From positions 12,028,001 to 12,092,000 of the forward strand of contig CM075102.1 of assembly GCA_037576195.1 (NCBI GenBank): a stretch of 64,000 nucleotides of DNA, read 5' to 3'. This DNA is from Phytoseiulus persimilis (lineage: Eukaryota > Arthropoda > Arachnida > Mesostigmata > Phytoseiidae). The notes beneath the pieces were generated by a model. The model saw nothing but the letters and a program-made list of their open reading frames with translations. It did not search any database and was not told the DNA's origin. Both the position numbers and the translations under genes were made by a program. Position 1 is the first letter of the stretch; each line of letters begins with the position of its first letter. Of this stretch, positions 1 to 12,716 are shown piece after piece.

Positions 1-569
1 GCGACAACCGCTCAAGAGGCCCAAACTGACGTATGTGTTCGGCGTTAGCCAGATCCTCGTTCGGGAGTCGGAGGAGCCGTGACCCTTGACAGAAGGTGGC
101 CGGTTGAGTTAGCGGGGAGCAAGCACGCGCTGTCCTGGACAACCGCACGGTGGTCGGCTCCGTTTGGGAGTCCGCACGTTGTTGTCCGCCATGTGTTCAG
201 ACCCAGACCTTCGAGCACACCTCTTGAATCATCATTCGTAATAATTCGCAAAAATCCGAACCCAAATGAAGTCGGAGTTTGAAGACCTGTTGCTGAAGCA
301 CTGCATCCCTCAACAAACATGCTGAGGTATTTGCATCCGCTGGCATGCTGGGAAACGGAATCAAAGAAGCATTAACTCTGCTTGGAGCGGCGTGAGCTTG
401 AGCAAATATTATGAGGAGTGTTGTTACGGAACGCCCCGGCTCGCTGGTCGAGCGGAAACGCCCAGTGCTGGCGCCCACCTCGCTCTTTTGCGCTCAGCGA
501 CGGGTTCGCTGTTTTTTCATACCTTTCGAGAGCTCTCAAAAACTCCGCGTTCTCGGGTAATTTTCCTCT
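1..569. other. Non-coding start of window
   Basis: No exon, RNA gene or repeat could be recognised. Open frames on both strands are short and have no family motifs. I treat the stretch as intergenic or intronic. Confidence 0.4.
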
Positions 570-968
570 TTGCGAGCTGATGCCACGAAAAGTGAGCAGA
601 GAACGACGATGGAAGGGGAGCTTTTGGTTTGGATGGACCGGAATCTCGCATCAAACGAAGTCGCTAAAAAACGCTCGACCCGAAAGGGGAAGCGTACAAC
701 GACACCTGAAAAGACTCCTAGCAGCATTGACGGACGTGTGTTGCCAAAACTCGAGCATACGCAACAAGATCCGGTGGTGGCCTCGGCTCCAGCGAATCTT
801 CGACTATGGCCAAAGGCGCAACTCTTGAGCCTGACAGAGTCGAAACGGTGGGAGTTTTTGGGAGCAATGAAAGTAGAAGTTGACCCATCCGCCATCATCA
901 TCGAACAGGTCATTGGACCGGAGAGGGAGCGAATCGAAGAGCCGGAGAAAACGGCGAAGGAAGGATGA
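570..968 (+). CDS. Unassigned open frame, possible exon
   Basis: A 132-codon frame ends at a stop at 966-968. The first ATG is at 609; the codon at 570 is TTG and is an unlikely start. The predicted protein is hydrophilic. A lysine/arginine/threonine-rich first half is followed by an acidic end with several Glu-Arg pairs, suggesting a disordered or nuclear protein. No signal peptide or membrane segment is visible and I recognise no family. A 150-codon frame on the opposite strand overlaps it, so chance is possible; I prefer the plus frame because its composition looks more protein-like. It could be a terminal exon. Confidence 0.25.
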   Translation: MRADATKSEQRTTMEGELLVWMDRNLASNEVAKKRSTRKGKRTTTPEKTPSSIDGRVLPKLEHTQQDPVVASAPANLRLWPKAQLLSLTESKRWEFLGAMKVEVDPSAIIIEQVIGPERERIEEPEKTAKEG

Positions 969-3900
969 GAGCTCCCGAAAGGAGGCATTTTCTACTTGGT
1001 CGGGTCCAAATGCAGCGCTCTGACCGGAAAAGCAGAGCTCTAGCGAAAGGCCTCTGTCCGAACGAGCCCGCTGAGTAAGTCCAGCGGCTTGCTATACAGC
1101 CAGTCATTGGAGTTATAAGCCTGCCGCGCATTGATATCTGAACCCCGGTCTCGCTCGGTCACTGCGAGGTGAGCTCTTAGGACAGTTCTAATTGAAGAGG
1201 GCTGAGCGAGACGAAGAGTCCACTGGCTCTAGCCATAACGTGATCCATCTTTGACGCCCATAAGTTTCTCTTAACCGGCGATCGATCTGCGCGAATCGCC
1301 GGATTCTCAGCGCGAGGTCCTGATCCGATTTCCGCACACGTGTTCTTCCATGCGACAATCTCCACCCTGCTGGACACAACGTAAATCATCTTCCTTCATT
1401 CGTGCCAGACCCACTCGGAATCCATCCTATTTCATATCATCGATTCTCATTTGAAAACAACTTCCAGTCCCCCTTCCTGCTGAATGATGCCCGTCAGCCT
1501 AGCAGAATTCAGCGACACACTTCGTCGCCGGGGCATATGGTCCACAACTTCTTCCCGTGGATCGGTCGGAGCATGCTCAGGGGTCGAAGGTCAGAGTTCC
1601 CTCGATCGTTCCCCCGTCAGCCTAACGGTTTTTGCTCCTCTTCTCCGAATGATGCCAGTGTCGCGCGGTCTCTATGGCTCCAAAGATGAATGATTCATCC
1701 GGGTAAAACCACGCTAAACAGAAATCTCGCTCCGCACACCTACCGCTAGGGCTTAACAAGGCTCATATAACGATGATGGGCTTCCGCAACTCTCGAACAA
1801 TGCCACGCGGCACCCTTACCTCCGGACCCGGGAACGGTTCTCTCGGCGCGCTCGGACTCAGGAGTGTTGTAGTCCTCGCTCGATTCGGATGCCACCCGCT
1901 GGACTCGAATGGAAGGAGAAAGCAGGCCGAGAAAGACAGGGCGAATCGTCGTCAACGTGGAATATCGAATAATATCGGCCGCTCGAGGACTAGCTGATGA
2001 TGATTCTTGAAGAAAACTGATCACCAGCAGCTCTGGGCGGATAGATTCGTTTTCGTCTCCGGAAAGAGCACGACGCTGTCGCAAGACCGACGATATCGAA
2101 GATGGAGTGGCTCGCACTGCAATGGATTCTTCGAGTCACACGTTGCTGTCGCCTTCAGCAGACGTCAGCGAGCGGCGCCTAACGCAGTTTTCGGTCATAA
2201 ATTTCCCACGGAGAACATCCAAGATAGGGAGGTGCGTGTTGCATCCGCGAAACGAAGACTGGATTCTGGACGACGGGAAAAGTTGTTCGAAAAACGTGCG
2301 GTCATGTCCGACGTCAGAAATTCTCGTGTTGACACAATGAGGGAGTGCGTGTGTGGTTTCGTTACGGCCGGGTCACTCAATCTCAATCAAGCCACTCGGC
2401 GAGCTTCGACTCGAATAACAAACTTCAGACATCTCAGTATCTCGAGCAAACAGAAGTTTTTAATGAAGCGCCGGCCCCGATATGAGTTCACTCTGGGGAA
2501 TCCAGCGCGTGCCGAATCCGACCCTACGGTTCAGCGGCGCGGAAGGGGGAGCCTCGACCGAGAGTAGGAATGGGAGCTCCTCTCTTTTGGAACAACGGGA
2601 TCCGTTTCGGTCAAGATTCAGTCGGTGTCCGAGCGATTCCCACTTCGCTGTCGGAAGCATGAATGAATGCCATTCGGTACCGATCTTCTCTCTTTTCCAG
2701 ATAACGAGATCCTTCGCCTCCATCCAAGCTAATTTTGGCAAACACCGCAGTCCTGGGAAAAACCGAACTCTATCCGAGGCGTCCCACGTCCGCCTGGAAT
2801 AAAAGTCCCGAGGCCTTGACTGGCGATATCGGGAAATCCCGGGGAACAACTCCGAGCTTTCGAAATGCTCCTGGCCCGATCCGGAGGAACGTTCCCCGCA
2901 GGAATGCAAACGGCTCAACTCAGCGGAGAACTTCGTATCCGATACGAGAGGAAGCGACCCTACCGGCATCTGGGTCTAAGCGGGTGCTCTGCTGGTTGCA
3001 CGAGCGGAGCTACTTCGGTAGTTTTCGGAGGAAACAGGTTCTTGGAAAATCTGTTGTTCACGTCGTTGAATAATCCTTCTCCATCGTTACTGACTTGAAT
3101 GAGCTAGCGACCGAGCAAGTCACTTGCTCTCGTAGGCAACGCAGTCGACGTAGCGGAAAAACTGGAATGGAGGATGGGCGTGACAAGCTGGGGGGCAGCT
3201 GCTCCCGCGACGCAGTTTTGCGCCAAACATCTGGCCTACGCAGATTCCGGGTGAGCCCGATCGCCGGATCCGACCGCAGCCCCTGCTCTCTGCCTCAAAC
3301 GAACCTCGGGGAAGAGAAGTGGAAGTGCGATTCCAGGCGAATCACCCCAGGGCTCTCCCAGACTCGATTGAGCAGCTTCCCAGCAGGGTCGAGCAAGAGC
3401 GAATCGAGAGGCTGCTCTCCGCTAGAATCCTGACGAGTTTCAAAAACATCGGGGGGTGTTTTTGCATTTTGTCGGAACTCCTAGTAGACCACTTTTTCCA
3501 ACCGTTGTGGGGGAAGACAAAGAGAGGGTTGAGGTGAAGGGTTGGTACGTTTCCTGAGAAGCAACCAGAGATTTTATCGCTTGGATCGCTGCGCCGGGAA
3601 TCGGTCGGGGTCCACGGGCGCATGCTTCCGCTGTTTTCCCAAAGTCAGTCCTTTCACGACTCTTTGCGCTGAATCCGATTAGAATCGGCGTGGAAAGCCG
3701 CGGTTTCAGTTGCTCGTCCGTTTTGTGTCTCTGCGTTCGTCATAGCTCATAGTTCTCCGCTTTCCATAGTTCCTGCTCGAGAGGGGTGTTTCCATCCTGG
3801 TGACGAATGTGATCCGATGCTATCCAAATACGATTTCGATCGAAAGATGTGAGCTGGAAGATTCTGACGTTCCATCTCAGGCCGCCCCACTCTAAAAATA

Positions 3901-5069
3901 TGGGAGTTCGCCTATCTATTGGCTCCTCTCTTAGCTTGTTTCCATCCACTTGCAACGGATGAATCGATCGAACGTTCTTCGAGGACGCTTCCAGAGGGTG
4001 TTCTAAATGATTATCAACATCATAAGGGAGAACCAGGAGCTCAAGAACATCGATGCCAGCGGAAACGCTCCCCCCACATTGAATTCGATCAAAGACCCAA
4101 GACGAGGGGTGCGTCGTCGACGACAACGACTGCCTCGCTAGGAAGAAAGTCGCAACAAAGCCTCAAAGATTGCATTCCGCAGGGATTGCGCTTCCAGCGG
4201 CTTCTGTCGGTAGAGAACAACTGAGGGCGTCGCTGTGGGAGAGCAGGCTCCCGATAGAGTCCGTTGTCGGATTGGCCTCGGGGTTCAGTCAGCTCACTCG
4301 TCGGTTCGGCGTTGAACGAACATTTCGGGGAAGAGAAGAGGACACGTTCCGAATGCTGGGCGGCGGCAGCTGCTCCAATTGGTTCGACGAGGAGATTCTC
4401 CCATTCTGGCTCTCGTTTGAGCACCGCATGATATAATCAGACGGGGGAACGAGGGACGGGGGAATGAAATTGTGCTGGAGTCCGCGCGAATTCGAGATGG
4501 GGTCTCAAAAATGCTCATGCCGGAAAAATATAGATATTGATACACGGAAAGACTCATGATATTCCCTCAGACCTACTCCGGTTCTATCCGAATCGCACTG
4601 CTCGCTGGCCACAACAGCACGGATCTCCAAAGTTGAAAGACGGACGGCTGTCGCGCTAGTGTTAAAATCCTTCGATTGACGTCCCGGTTCACAAATACGA
4701 AGGGATTAGATAAGGAGCTCCTTAACGGCAACCGGAGACGAATCGCCTATCGTTTCATTTCGGACGTAGGTTTGAGCACGGAAAAGCTCAACGGATCTTG
4801 CTTTCCTTGGAGAGCTCACCCCGAATCGCGGTGGGTAAGGTTTGAAACTCAGGGAACGGACTCCGCGGATTGTCGCCCTTGTCATGGAGGGGTTGTTGCT
4901 CGTCATCGCTCCGTAAATGAGAGGTGCGAGAAACCACTTCCGGGGGGATCGGTCGAGGACCCGCGGTTTCAATGTTTTCTCCGGAACCGACGCACATCGA
5001 GGGAAGAGTCGTTATCAATGTCTCTTTTGAAATTCAAAAAGGCACTCAGTAGGCTGGGCTTAAACCTGG
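969..5069. other. Gene-poor stretch before the Tc1 element
   Basis: Several frames of 100-190 codons occur (for example 2007-2567 and 4676-5122, both +). They are Ser/Arg-rich, have no recognisable motif and overlap equally long frames on the other strand. I could not confirm any exon, RNA gene or repeat. Confidence 0.4.
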
Positions 5070-5071
5070 TA

Positions 5072-5270
5072 CAGCCCACAACACGAAATTATCGACAGTC
5101 AAGTTTTCTAGACTATTCCTGATGACAAAGAGAGATGATGTTGATGCTGCCATGGAATACTCCCAGCATCACCACGATTGTGGCGATAGAATATTTCTTC
5201 GATTCGAGGAAGACGACGCGTAAGATTCCAGAAAACCGATTTCGAGCCGTAACATGAAATTATCGACGGG
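5072..5270 (+). repeat. Left inverted repeat of Tc1 element, with two direct repeats
   Basis: The outer transposase-site motif lies at about 5081-5098 and the inner one at about 5252-5268, in the same orientation. In IR/DR-type Tc1 elements such motifs are bound by the transposase DNA-binding domain. The inner copy has two differences from the outer one. Confidence 0.75.
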
Positions 5271-5304
5271 CTGATTTATTCCACGATTTCCGAATTCTCG
5301 AAAG

Positions 5305-5948
5305 TTAATACTTCGTCGAACCCCCTTTCGCCTTGATGACCTCAAAAATGCGCCTTGGGAGAGAATCATAGAGTAGTTTTATGTCTCGTTCCCCAATTCT
5401 GGCCCAAGAAGAAAGAATCGCATGTTTCAGTTCTTCTCTCGAGTTGTACTGCTTCCCATTGGGATAGACGAGCCGAGCTAACGTTCCCCAGAGGTTCTCA
5501 ATAATGTTCAGGTCGGGGCTCTTCGGAGGCCAGTCAAGAAAACGTACTCCGCTCTCCCGGAACCAATCTTTGATTATCGCCGCCGTGTGCACGGAGGCGC
5601 AATCTTGCTGGAAGATGAAATCCGTTCCAACTTTCTCCAAAGCTTGAGGTCGCAGGTGGTTCTCGAGTAGCAGCTTATAGTCCACGGAACGCATTATTGT
5701 CTCCACGAAGATGATTTGGAACGTCCCGCGGCGACTGACCGCTCCCCAGATCATAACTGAACCGCCCCCGGACTGTCTTTTGGAATAGAATCGAGGCTCT
5801 TTCCGAAGATCGTGATAGTAGTTATGGAATCCATCCGGGCCGTCCAGATTGAACTTTTTCTCATCGCTGAAGACAACTTTATCCCAGAGCCGTGTAATTG
5901 ATCGATGCGAATCCTTTCTTGAGGAGTCAGAGCCGGTTTTCGTCCCAT
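5305..5948 (-). pseudogene. Tc1-family transposase, DNA-binding domain mostly lost
   Basis: The catalytic domain is open from about 5890 down to the stop at 5305-5307. The first catalytic Asp is in [10 protein letters not shown], the second in [10 protein letters not shown] and the Glu in [12 protein letters not shown]. Thirty-four residues separate the second Asp from the Glu, giving DD34E, the Tc1 signature. The C-terminus ends in a KAKGG-type tail typical of the family. In another frame, an ATG at 5948 begins [15 protein letters not shown], the usual start of the N-terminal helix-turn-helix. It runs only about 25 residues before the sequence jumps to the catalytic part. A normal transposase is about 340 residues, so some 100 residues, including most of the paired HTH region, are missing and the join is out of frame. 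Confidence 0.9.
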
Positions 5949-6103
5949 ATTGAGGGAATGAATTCTTTCTCACAAATCTTGACGAGCCGGAGTTCTGAGT
6001 CGACAAATCGTACTCGTGTGTCCTTCGTTAGCACTAACTTGACGTTCGTCGGTATCAGCCTCACGAGAAAATGCTGAAACTCCAACCGAATGCGCGATTT
6101 CAA

Positions 6104-6304
6104 CGCTGTCGATAATTTCGTGTTACTGCTGGATATCAAAAATGTTCGATCCTGAGCCTAAACTTCGTTCTTCTCAGTCGGTTGATATAATCTCAAAGTC
6201 TGTCGCACCTAGTGGAATTCCCATTGCAACACTGACTTCGTTATCCAGCGGGTGCGGAAATCATCCACATAGAATGCGTGTCGATAAATTCGTGTTGCGG
6301 ACTG
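6104..6304 (-). repeat. Right inverted repeat of Tc1 element, with two direct repeats
   Basis: The inner motif lies at about 6106-6124 and the outer one at about 6279-6297. Both are reverse complements of the left-end copies. The outer end reads GCAACACGAA inward from the terminal CAGT on the minus strand and is followed by TA. Confidence 0.75.
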
Positions 6305-6306
6305 TA

Positions 6307-9300
6307 AACTGCGGTATCGGAACACCCCTTGAACCTCTCAGATCAAGGGGTCATCGATCTCAATGAAGAAGGCTGATTTACCTCAGAGTTATACATTTCG
6401 AGATATCCAATTCTGGAAACGATTGAGGTGGAAACGGGTTTGGAATTTGATCGATTGCTTGTCATTCATTCGGATTTCTTAGGCTCCGAAAGTCCACTCT
6501 TAATGGTCGCCGACAACGGAGTGACTTTCTCTGCCATGTCAATTGGAAAAATTACGTTTCACAGATCATCATAGCAGCGCACTGCATCGGCCCACCGTTA
6601 ATACCTTAAACGTGCCGTTCTCGATCCTAGGATGTTACGCGATAGCTCATTGATGGTATCCCCAGCGGCAGTACCACAGCAGCACTCGGAGCGACGCGTT
6701 CATTGCAAAGATGGAACCTGGCGCATGGAAGGCTTTTGTGAAGGATCGTCGCGAGAATTTAGAACAAGGTTGAATATTCGACCGGCGAGTTGCAGGAGGA
6801 AATCGAGAATTCGGGAGAACTTGTGCGGACACCCGTGATGTTCTTGGATTCATCGCGTTGTCGACCAACGATGCTCTGCTATGCTCCGACCAGCCCAGAG
6901 GATATCGGTATGTTTCTGTATTTCCCGCGAAAGTTGACTGCGCCCGTCCGAAGAAGCCGAATACGGCTTCTAGACGTATACGCGAAATCTACGAGAATCA
7001 TACGACCACGTTACTCCGAAGGCGAGCATCGCGCTCGCGTCCATCAATAGCGGCGATGGAATGACACTGCTCACGGGTGATAGCAGGGAGAAGAGTTCCA
7101 TTCCCAGGGAGGAATGGCTGGGGCTCGGCCGCGGCCGTTCCCCCTGATTCACTCATGTTCGCCTTCATTGACAGGTTGGAAATGGAGCTCGAGGAGTTTC
7201 AGGGCATCGAATCAGAAGTGGTTGCTGGCAATCACGCAGTCCCTCGTTTCCCTTCTCAGCTGTCTTTCACCACGAAAGGATAGCGAGGTTTTATGTGTAA
7301 CCACCCTCCGAGAAATGGCCAATTCATCCATCGTCATGAGAACATAGGTCGAAATCCAGCCGTGCAAGGAACTGTTGCCGAACTGAAAAGGCAGACTCGC
7401 TCGCCGGAGACAGAAAGAACCCGCTTTCTTATCGGATTTTGCGCGGAAGCGCAAACGAGCTGAATGCGTGCTTGTACTACCTACTGTAACTGACGCGGCT
7501 TCCGATGTTATCCCCTTGCGGAACATCGGTCCAACATGTTCCATTTTCCCGAGAGGAATGTTCCATTGATCAAGTCGTATTCAATCGAAAGATCTCGCAG
7601 ACTGCGCGTGCGAGACGATCCTTCGAATCGCACCAGCTCGGGAGCCCACTCGAAGTGAAATATTTTTTTGTCGGGCGCAGCGCCACCAGCAGAACTGGTC
7701 ACTTGAATCAGCGAGCCCAGCGGAAGGAGGATTGGGATGGATCAGATTGTCAAGGGCTGTGTTCACAAATCGTTCGGTGCGCCGGAACGGACTTCAACCT
7801 GAAGGAATCCTCGGAGCTTAGGAAGGTTGTAACGGAAATAACTCTGATAAGTTCGTTCGTCGAGCCGTCCTTGTTAGGGAATTTCCAACATTGTAGTGCG
7901 AAAAAATCATAACCTGCGTCTTGCGTCCAGGGAGTTCGCGACAAAACCCTCCGTTGACATCGTCCAGTAAGGCTGCGATGGGCAGCTGCTTGCTGGAACT
8001 CTCCTGGAATGGATCAGGCTCACCTCCAAGATAACACAACTTGCGTCCATTAGCGAGCTTGCCAAACGCTGCTCTTTCCGTCCGAATTCCTTCCTCGTAG
8101 AGAACGTCGGCTACTCTCACCGTGAGCCGACCTGATTTGTGCAGAAACCTATTTCCAAGCGGCTCTCAAAGGGGAGCGGCTCCGACGAGACGCGGCTCAT
8201 TCGCCTGGATGAGGGGTCTTATCCATTGCCCTGGAGACGCCCGACGAGCGAGCGAGCGAAACAAGTAATCCTAGAAGAACTCCCTGAAGTTGTGAAGCCT
8301 CCGCGAGAATCCCCACGGAAGATGAATTCAGCTTCTCGCGGGGACAGCGGAAAGTCTGAAATTTTTTTGTTAAGAAGAAGCTCCGAAAGCAGGCGGATGG
8401 ACAACCAGGTTCGATCATCGGCTCCGTCGTCCGCTGTGGGCTTGCAATCCTCGTCGCGTTGGATGATCGCATGCGAGCATTTGTTTCCTAGCGTCACTCG
8501 GGAGATACTCGGTAAGGAACCCAGTGGGATCCTCGAATCAGTTTTCTTAAGAATTCCAGGAGGAACGAGGAACAGGAAGAGGAACCCCGGCCGGCAAACG
8601 ATGTTCACTCTCACGGTTGAACGGCCGGAGTGCAACCCCACCACACACAGCTTGAAGAACCCTGCAACGTTTTGACTCTGGAAAGCTTTGAATGTGCCTA
8701 AATTAACAACATTCTTCACTGCAAATCACGGGAACTCGCTGTCTCTACACTTCCATGCTCCGAAACGCGATGCATACCTTCGCAGAGACTAGCTCCCACT
8801 TCTCGGATCGGAACATTAATTCCAGGAATCGGAGCCCGGCCGTCCAGTCTGGCTGTTTTTGCATCGTGGATCGCATTCCGTTCTCAGGATGTATTAAATC
8901 GCAAGACTACACACCCCTTCATAAAACAGTTGCTCGTCGGACCGTAATCATCACTCTGCTGGACTAGAACCTCGTTGGACCGTGGAGCATAAGAATATTC
9001 ATCGCTCTCGAGTCTTCTTGCGCCGATATTGTATGCAAACAATGACTGGGCGAGGCGGACTGAGTATACCATGGGCTTGACAACGGTTCGATGCGTTCCA
9101 ATTAAGTTTTTCCCACCTGGTCAGCTGAAAACACGAATGAGAACTTGACCTCTATGCTTCCGTCCAGCTAGCGGGGACTAGTTGCGCAGGGCTCTGTTTC
9201 GAATACTTTGAGAATAGCTCTGCACGGGTTGTTCAAGGAGTGATATGAGTTATTGCCGAAAACCTGGAGAGCTACATCGCGGCTCAGAAAGGATTCCCAG

Positions 9301-11515
9301 GCTTCTCCGAGACGGAGCAACATTACGGAATCGCTGGCGATGTGAAATCCAGTGCAGTTACACTGGACTCCACCAATGCTCCGCGTACCATTCCGCTCTC
9401 CCTATGACGGCTCCCGGTGCGAAGCCGGAACATCATCTCGAGACGGAAAAATATCCGCCGAAAAACCATCTGAAAAAATATTCCGTAGCTAGAGCTTTGA
9501 CAGACTCACTGAAGAAGATAATTTGGAATGCAACGCTCCGAGGAACGGCGCAATCTGAAGCCCAGGTTGCACCAGGAATGTTGAAAGATAACTTCGGGCA
9601 AGAACACCAAAATGAGTCTCGCACACGCTCCTTCTGTCGAAACGTCTGATCGTGTGAAGCGTTCATTCTGCCGAGACCAAAATTGGCAGACGTTGGAAAA
9701 TTCAGAACTTCAGCGTTGAGTGACTGCTGTGAGGGAAATAATATCAGAAGTGATCGCAAAACGACACCGATGGAAGTCTGTGCAGGAAATGCCGTCGGAA
9801 TCGGAGTGGATGAGAGTGCGGAGACTCTCCATGAATCATGAGAGGGAGAGGGGGTGTGCTCTGTTGAAAACATTGTCCAATTCACGTCGGTGATTGATTC
9901 CGCATTGAGCGACGTGAGTGGGGACTATACTAAAGTCGAGTCAACCACCTAAAACTGGATTCACGAATGTATATTTCAACTACTTCCCATAGTTGTATTC
10001 ATCAACGGGCGTGCGTGCTACATAAGGGAACTTGAGCTCTTCCAGGACGATTTTTCCGTCGGAATCCTCAGAGTAGGGGGCGAAGTCCGTTCGTTACATC
10101 TGGTTTTTCACCCTCTCGACGAACAATCATCAAGTTTCCGTCTTCCTCCCTGATCGAGAGGCATCGTTCAGTTCATTTTTTTCCTGCCTCGGATCAGAGA
10201 TCGAGCCAACGGAATTCACAAGCCTCGCTTCCCTGCCCATCGAGATGTCCATCACGGATGACGAATATTGTTGGTGAGATGAACTGCTTGGACATGTTCC
10301 TCTCGGCGAACTCTCGGTTGTAACGCCAACGAGGCATTTGAATACAAGACGATCGGCGACGAATCTTCAAAAGTTTCGAAGATAAACGCTGCACAGAGCT
10401 TACCTGAATGAAGGATTTTAATCCTGGGGTTTCCTGGGTTGTGGAATCCGGCGAAGCGCCGGAATAGCTTGAAAATCTGTTTTTTCCTCGTATTTGAGGG
10501 AGCCGAATAGTTTTTCCAAAATGTTCAGAAACCTGACTTGTTTGACAAAGTTGTATCTCTATCGATATAGCCGACGGTGAGAAGTTATGGATGTTTTCAT
10601 TGAATTCTGTCCTCGAGGCTGTGATAGAAAGATCGGGGAGCGATGGAGCGCGTTCCCGAACAGAGGGACATCTTTCGGGCCAGCGATCGTGGTCGTCGGC
10701 CTCGCGAAAATATGACGGGGCTGTTCTGTACGAATAATAGCTCAAATTCTAAAACAACTCCAGTCCAAAGGATCTACACTTGCCCGATGCTCTCGAAGCT
10801 ACCCCACATTCGAGGAAAGAAACAAACGGCGGAGTTTGCGCTTGGGAGAGGAGCAGCGGCTTGAAGACGCGGCAGCTTGTCACTACATTCGTTCGCTTGC
10901 TCAAAGGGAGCGAGCGGCAAAGGGGCAATGTCAACGCCTCTTCCCCAGAACCTTTCACCTGCCACTTCCACTCATTGAGTATCGAGCCGCTCTCGGTTCA
11001 TGTCGATAGAGCCAGACTACACGTGTTCGGCACCTGTCTACTTCCCTGTTCTCGGTCATGCGTCAAACTCGAAGTTTAGTCGAGCAATAATACCGCTGAG
11101 TTCGTTGAACGTGTTTACAGCGCCCCCCGTTGGAGATCCCATTGATCAGCAAGAGGAAGCCCGGGTCGTCTGTTAGAGTTGGCGTCGCCCGTAAGCTTTT
11201 ATCTCCGAATCCCAAGGGACGTTAATCCAACTGAACGAATAACGACACGCACTGCCAATTGAGGGACGTGAATGGCAGCATCAAAGGTGAAGCCGGAATT
11301 CCTATCCAACGAGCTCAGCTACAAGGGAAGGGCTGAGGTATCGAAAGAGTCGTTTTCTTCAATGAAGGTTCGGCTCGAGTGAAGCCCACATTCCGAGCCA
11401 GCAGGGAAACGACTCTTAACTGTCGTCGTTATTGATTGCGATCTTCTCCGACTCGCGAACGTCTGGGAGGGATCGCCGTGAGCTCTCAGGGTTAACCGTC
11501 GAGTGCCCAACGGTC
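6307..11515. other. Gene-poor stretch between Tc1 element and first tRNA-like repeat
   Basis: Only short, mutually overlapping frames are present (the longest are near 8139-8719 and 10194-10745). No motif, splice-supported exon or tandem repeat was found. Confidence 0.4.
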
Positions 11516-11600
11516 CGCAGTGAATGCGAACCCTGGGGCATTCACGGAGAATCATCCGATAAGCCAAAAGATCGAGCCACTCAGCCACAACACCGGAGTG
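11516..11600 (-). repeat. tRNA-like sequence (type II, Ser/Leu-like), probable SINE head
   Basis: Read on the minus strand, a box A-like TGGCTGAGTGG (about 11574-11584) is followed some 45 bp later by a box B-like GGGTTCGCATTC (about 11523-11534). The spacing and the extra segment between them resemble a Ser/Leu-type tRNA with a long variable arm. The acceptor ends pair only in part, and box B differs from the GGTTCGANTCC consensus. It is therefore more likely a tRNA-derived SINE or pseudogene than a working tRNA. Confidence 0.4.
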
Positions 11601-12590
11601 GCTAATCTGTGGAAGCGGTTCGGAATTCAGACCGGAATGATGACGCGCTATCTCCAAAGCCTCTCACGCATCGCGGCCGCGTCGACTAGATTCTGAGAGT
11701 CGTTAGTTTGGGAGAACTTGGGCTCACGTGGAGCGATGGACATTCCTCTTTCCTGCGCTCGACAACCTCCCGAAGGTTGCAGGGCCAAGTCATGAAGAGG
11801 CCGTCTACCCGTCAGGCACTCAAACAGGAAGGTTTACCTGCATTCCCGCAGGTGTCTGGCTGAGAGGCCGACACGTGCACACAGTATCCGATGTCGGTGT
11901 CGCATCGGCTCGTTCAGAAGCTCGGACGGGTTCTTGGGAGAGTAAAATTGAGCGATGGAACTGATACAGCCTCGCTGCACTGCGGGTCGTAAATATTTGT
12001 TGAAATCTGATACCCTCTCAGTATGAACGCTTCAGTTGAACCGCTAGTGGGGCGTCCTCTGGAGGATCAGTGCTTACTGAGCCAACGAAACTAAACCAAC
12101 TTCATTGAACTAGGAAAACTGACCTCTTCAACTGATCGGTTCTCGTAAAACGGCCCAGTATCGGAGGGTAAGAACGAATTGCATTCAACAGAATCGTGTT
12201 CGAACCATCGGATTCAGCTCTTCGCGGAGAGTCCGTTGTTGATAGTGCTTGAGGGTTGAACGCACAGCCATTCGCGATTTTTGCGAGGAACCTCGGCCAG
12301 TTGCGCCAGCTTAGCTAGCCGGGCCATCATTGAAGTCGGCAGAGGTCATCTGGAGAAGCAGAAATCTCGGTGAGAGAGACCCTTTTTTTGTTTGGTGAGA
12401 CAGACCAATGTTTTTCGGCTGAGCCTCTCAGCCAGCCCTCAGAAGTTTCCCGGGATCACCTTTTGGTATTGCTTCAGCAACACTCCCTATCGCCTCGCAA
12501 ATCCCATTGCGGGCGGTGGGCTTGGGTCTTAAGATGGTTCAGTTTTAATTCTGATACAAATTAAATCCTCTTTTTACCACATAAGAGATT
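11601..12590. other. Non-coding stretch between tRNA-like repeats
   Basis: No supported exon. A 78-codon frame at 11728-11964 (+) has no motif. The stretch may include the body of the tRNA-derived repeats on either side, but no repeat boundary could be drawn. Confidence 0.35.
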
Positions 12591-12596
12591 TTTGTT

Positions 12597-12664
12597 GTCG
12601 GCCGGGGATCGAACCCGCGATTGCGGTGAGACAGACCTGGCGATCACAACTCTGGCCAATCGAC
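12597..12664 (-). repeat. tRNA-like sequence, probable SINE head or tRNA pseudogene
   Basis: On the minus strand this 68-nt segment has box A TGGCCAGAGTTG and box B GGTTCGATCCCC. It has a near-complete T stem and an acceptor stem starting GTCG and ending CGAC. The D and anticodon arms are irregular, so a working tRNA is unlikely. A run ACAAAAA follows the 3' end. A related T-arm-like block lies about 120 bp upstream at 12717-12750, suggesting a dimeric or tandem tRNA-derived repeat. Confidence 0.5.
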
Positions 12665-12716
12665 CCGTCTGCTCGACCGCCTGGAGTGGTCCTGTTACAC
12701 TCTTGAGATGGAAAGT

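Larger units (their letters stand above)
5072..6304 (-). mobile_element. Tc1-type DNA transposon, internally deleted
   Basis: This is a 1,233-bp element flanked by TA on both sides (5070-5071 and 6305-6306), the usual target duplication of Tc1/mariner elements. The ends are inverted repeats beginning CAGYCCRCAACACGAA. The core motif ACACGAAATTATCGAC occurs four times with small changes. The two left copies (about 5081 and 5253) share one orientation; the two right copies (about 6107 and 6279) are inverted. This is the IR/DR arrangement known from some Tc1 elements, with direct repeats about 170 bp apart inside each inverted repeat. The transposase is on the minus strand and lacks most of its DNA-binding half, so this copy should be non-autonomous. 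Confidence 0.9.
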
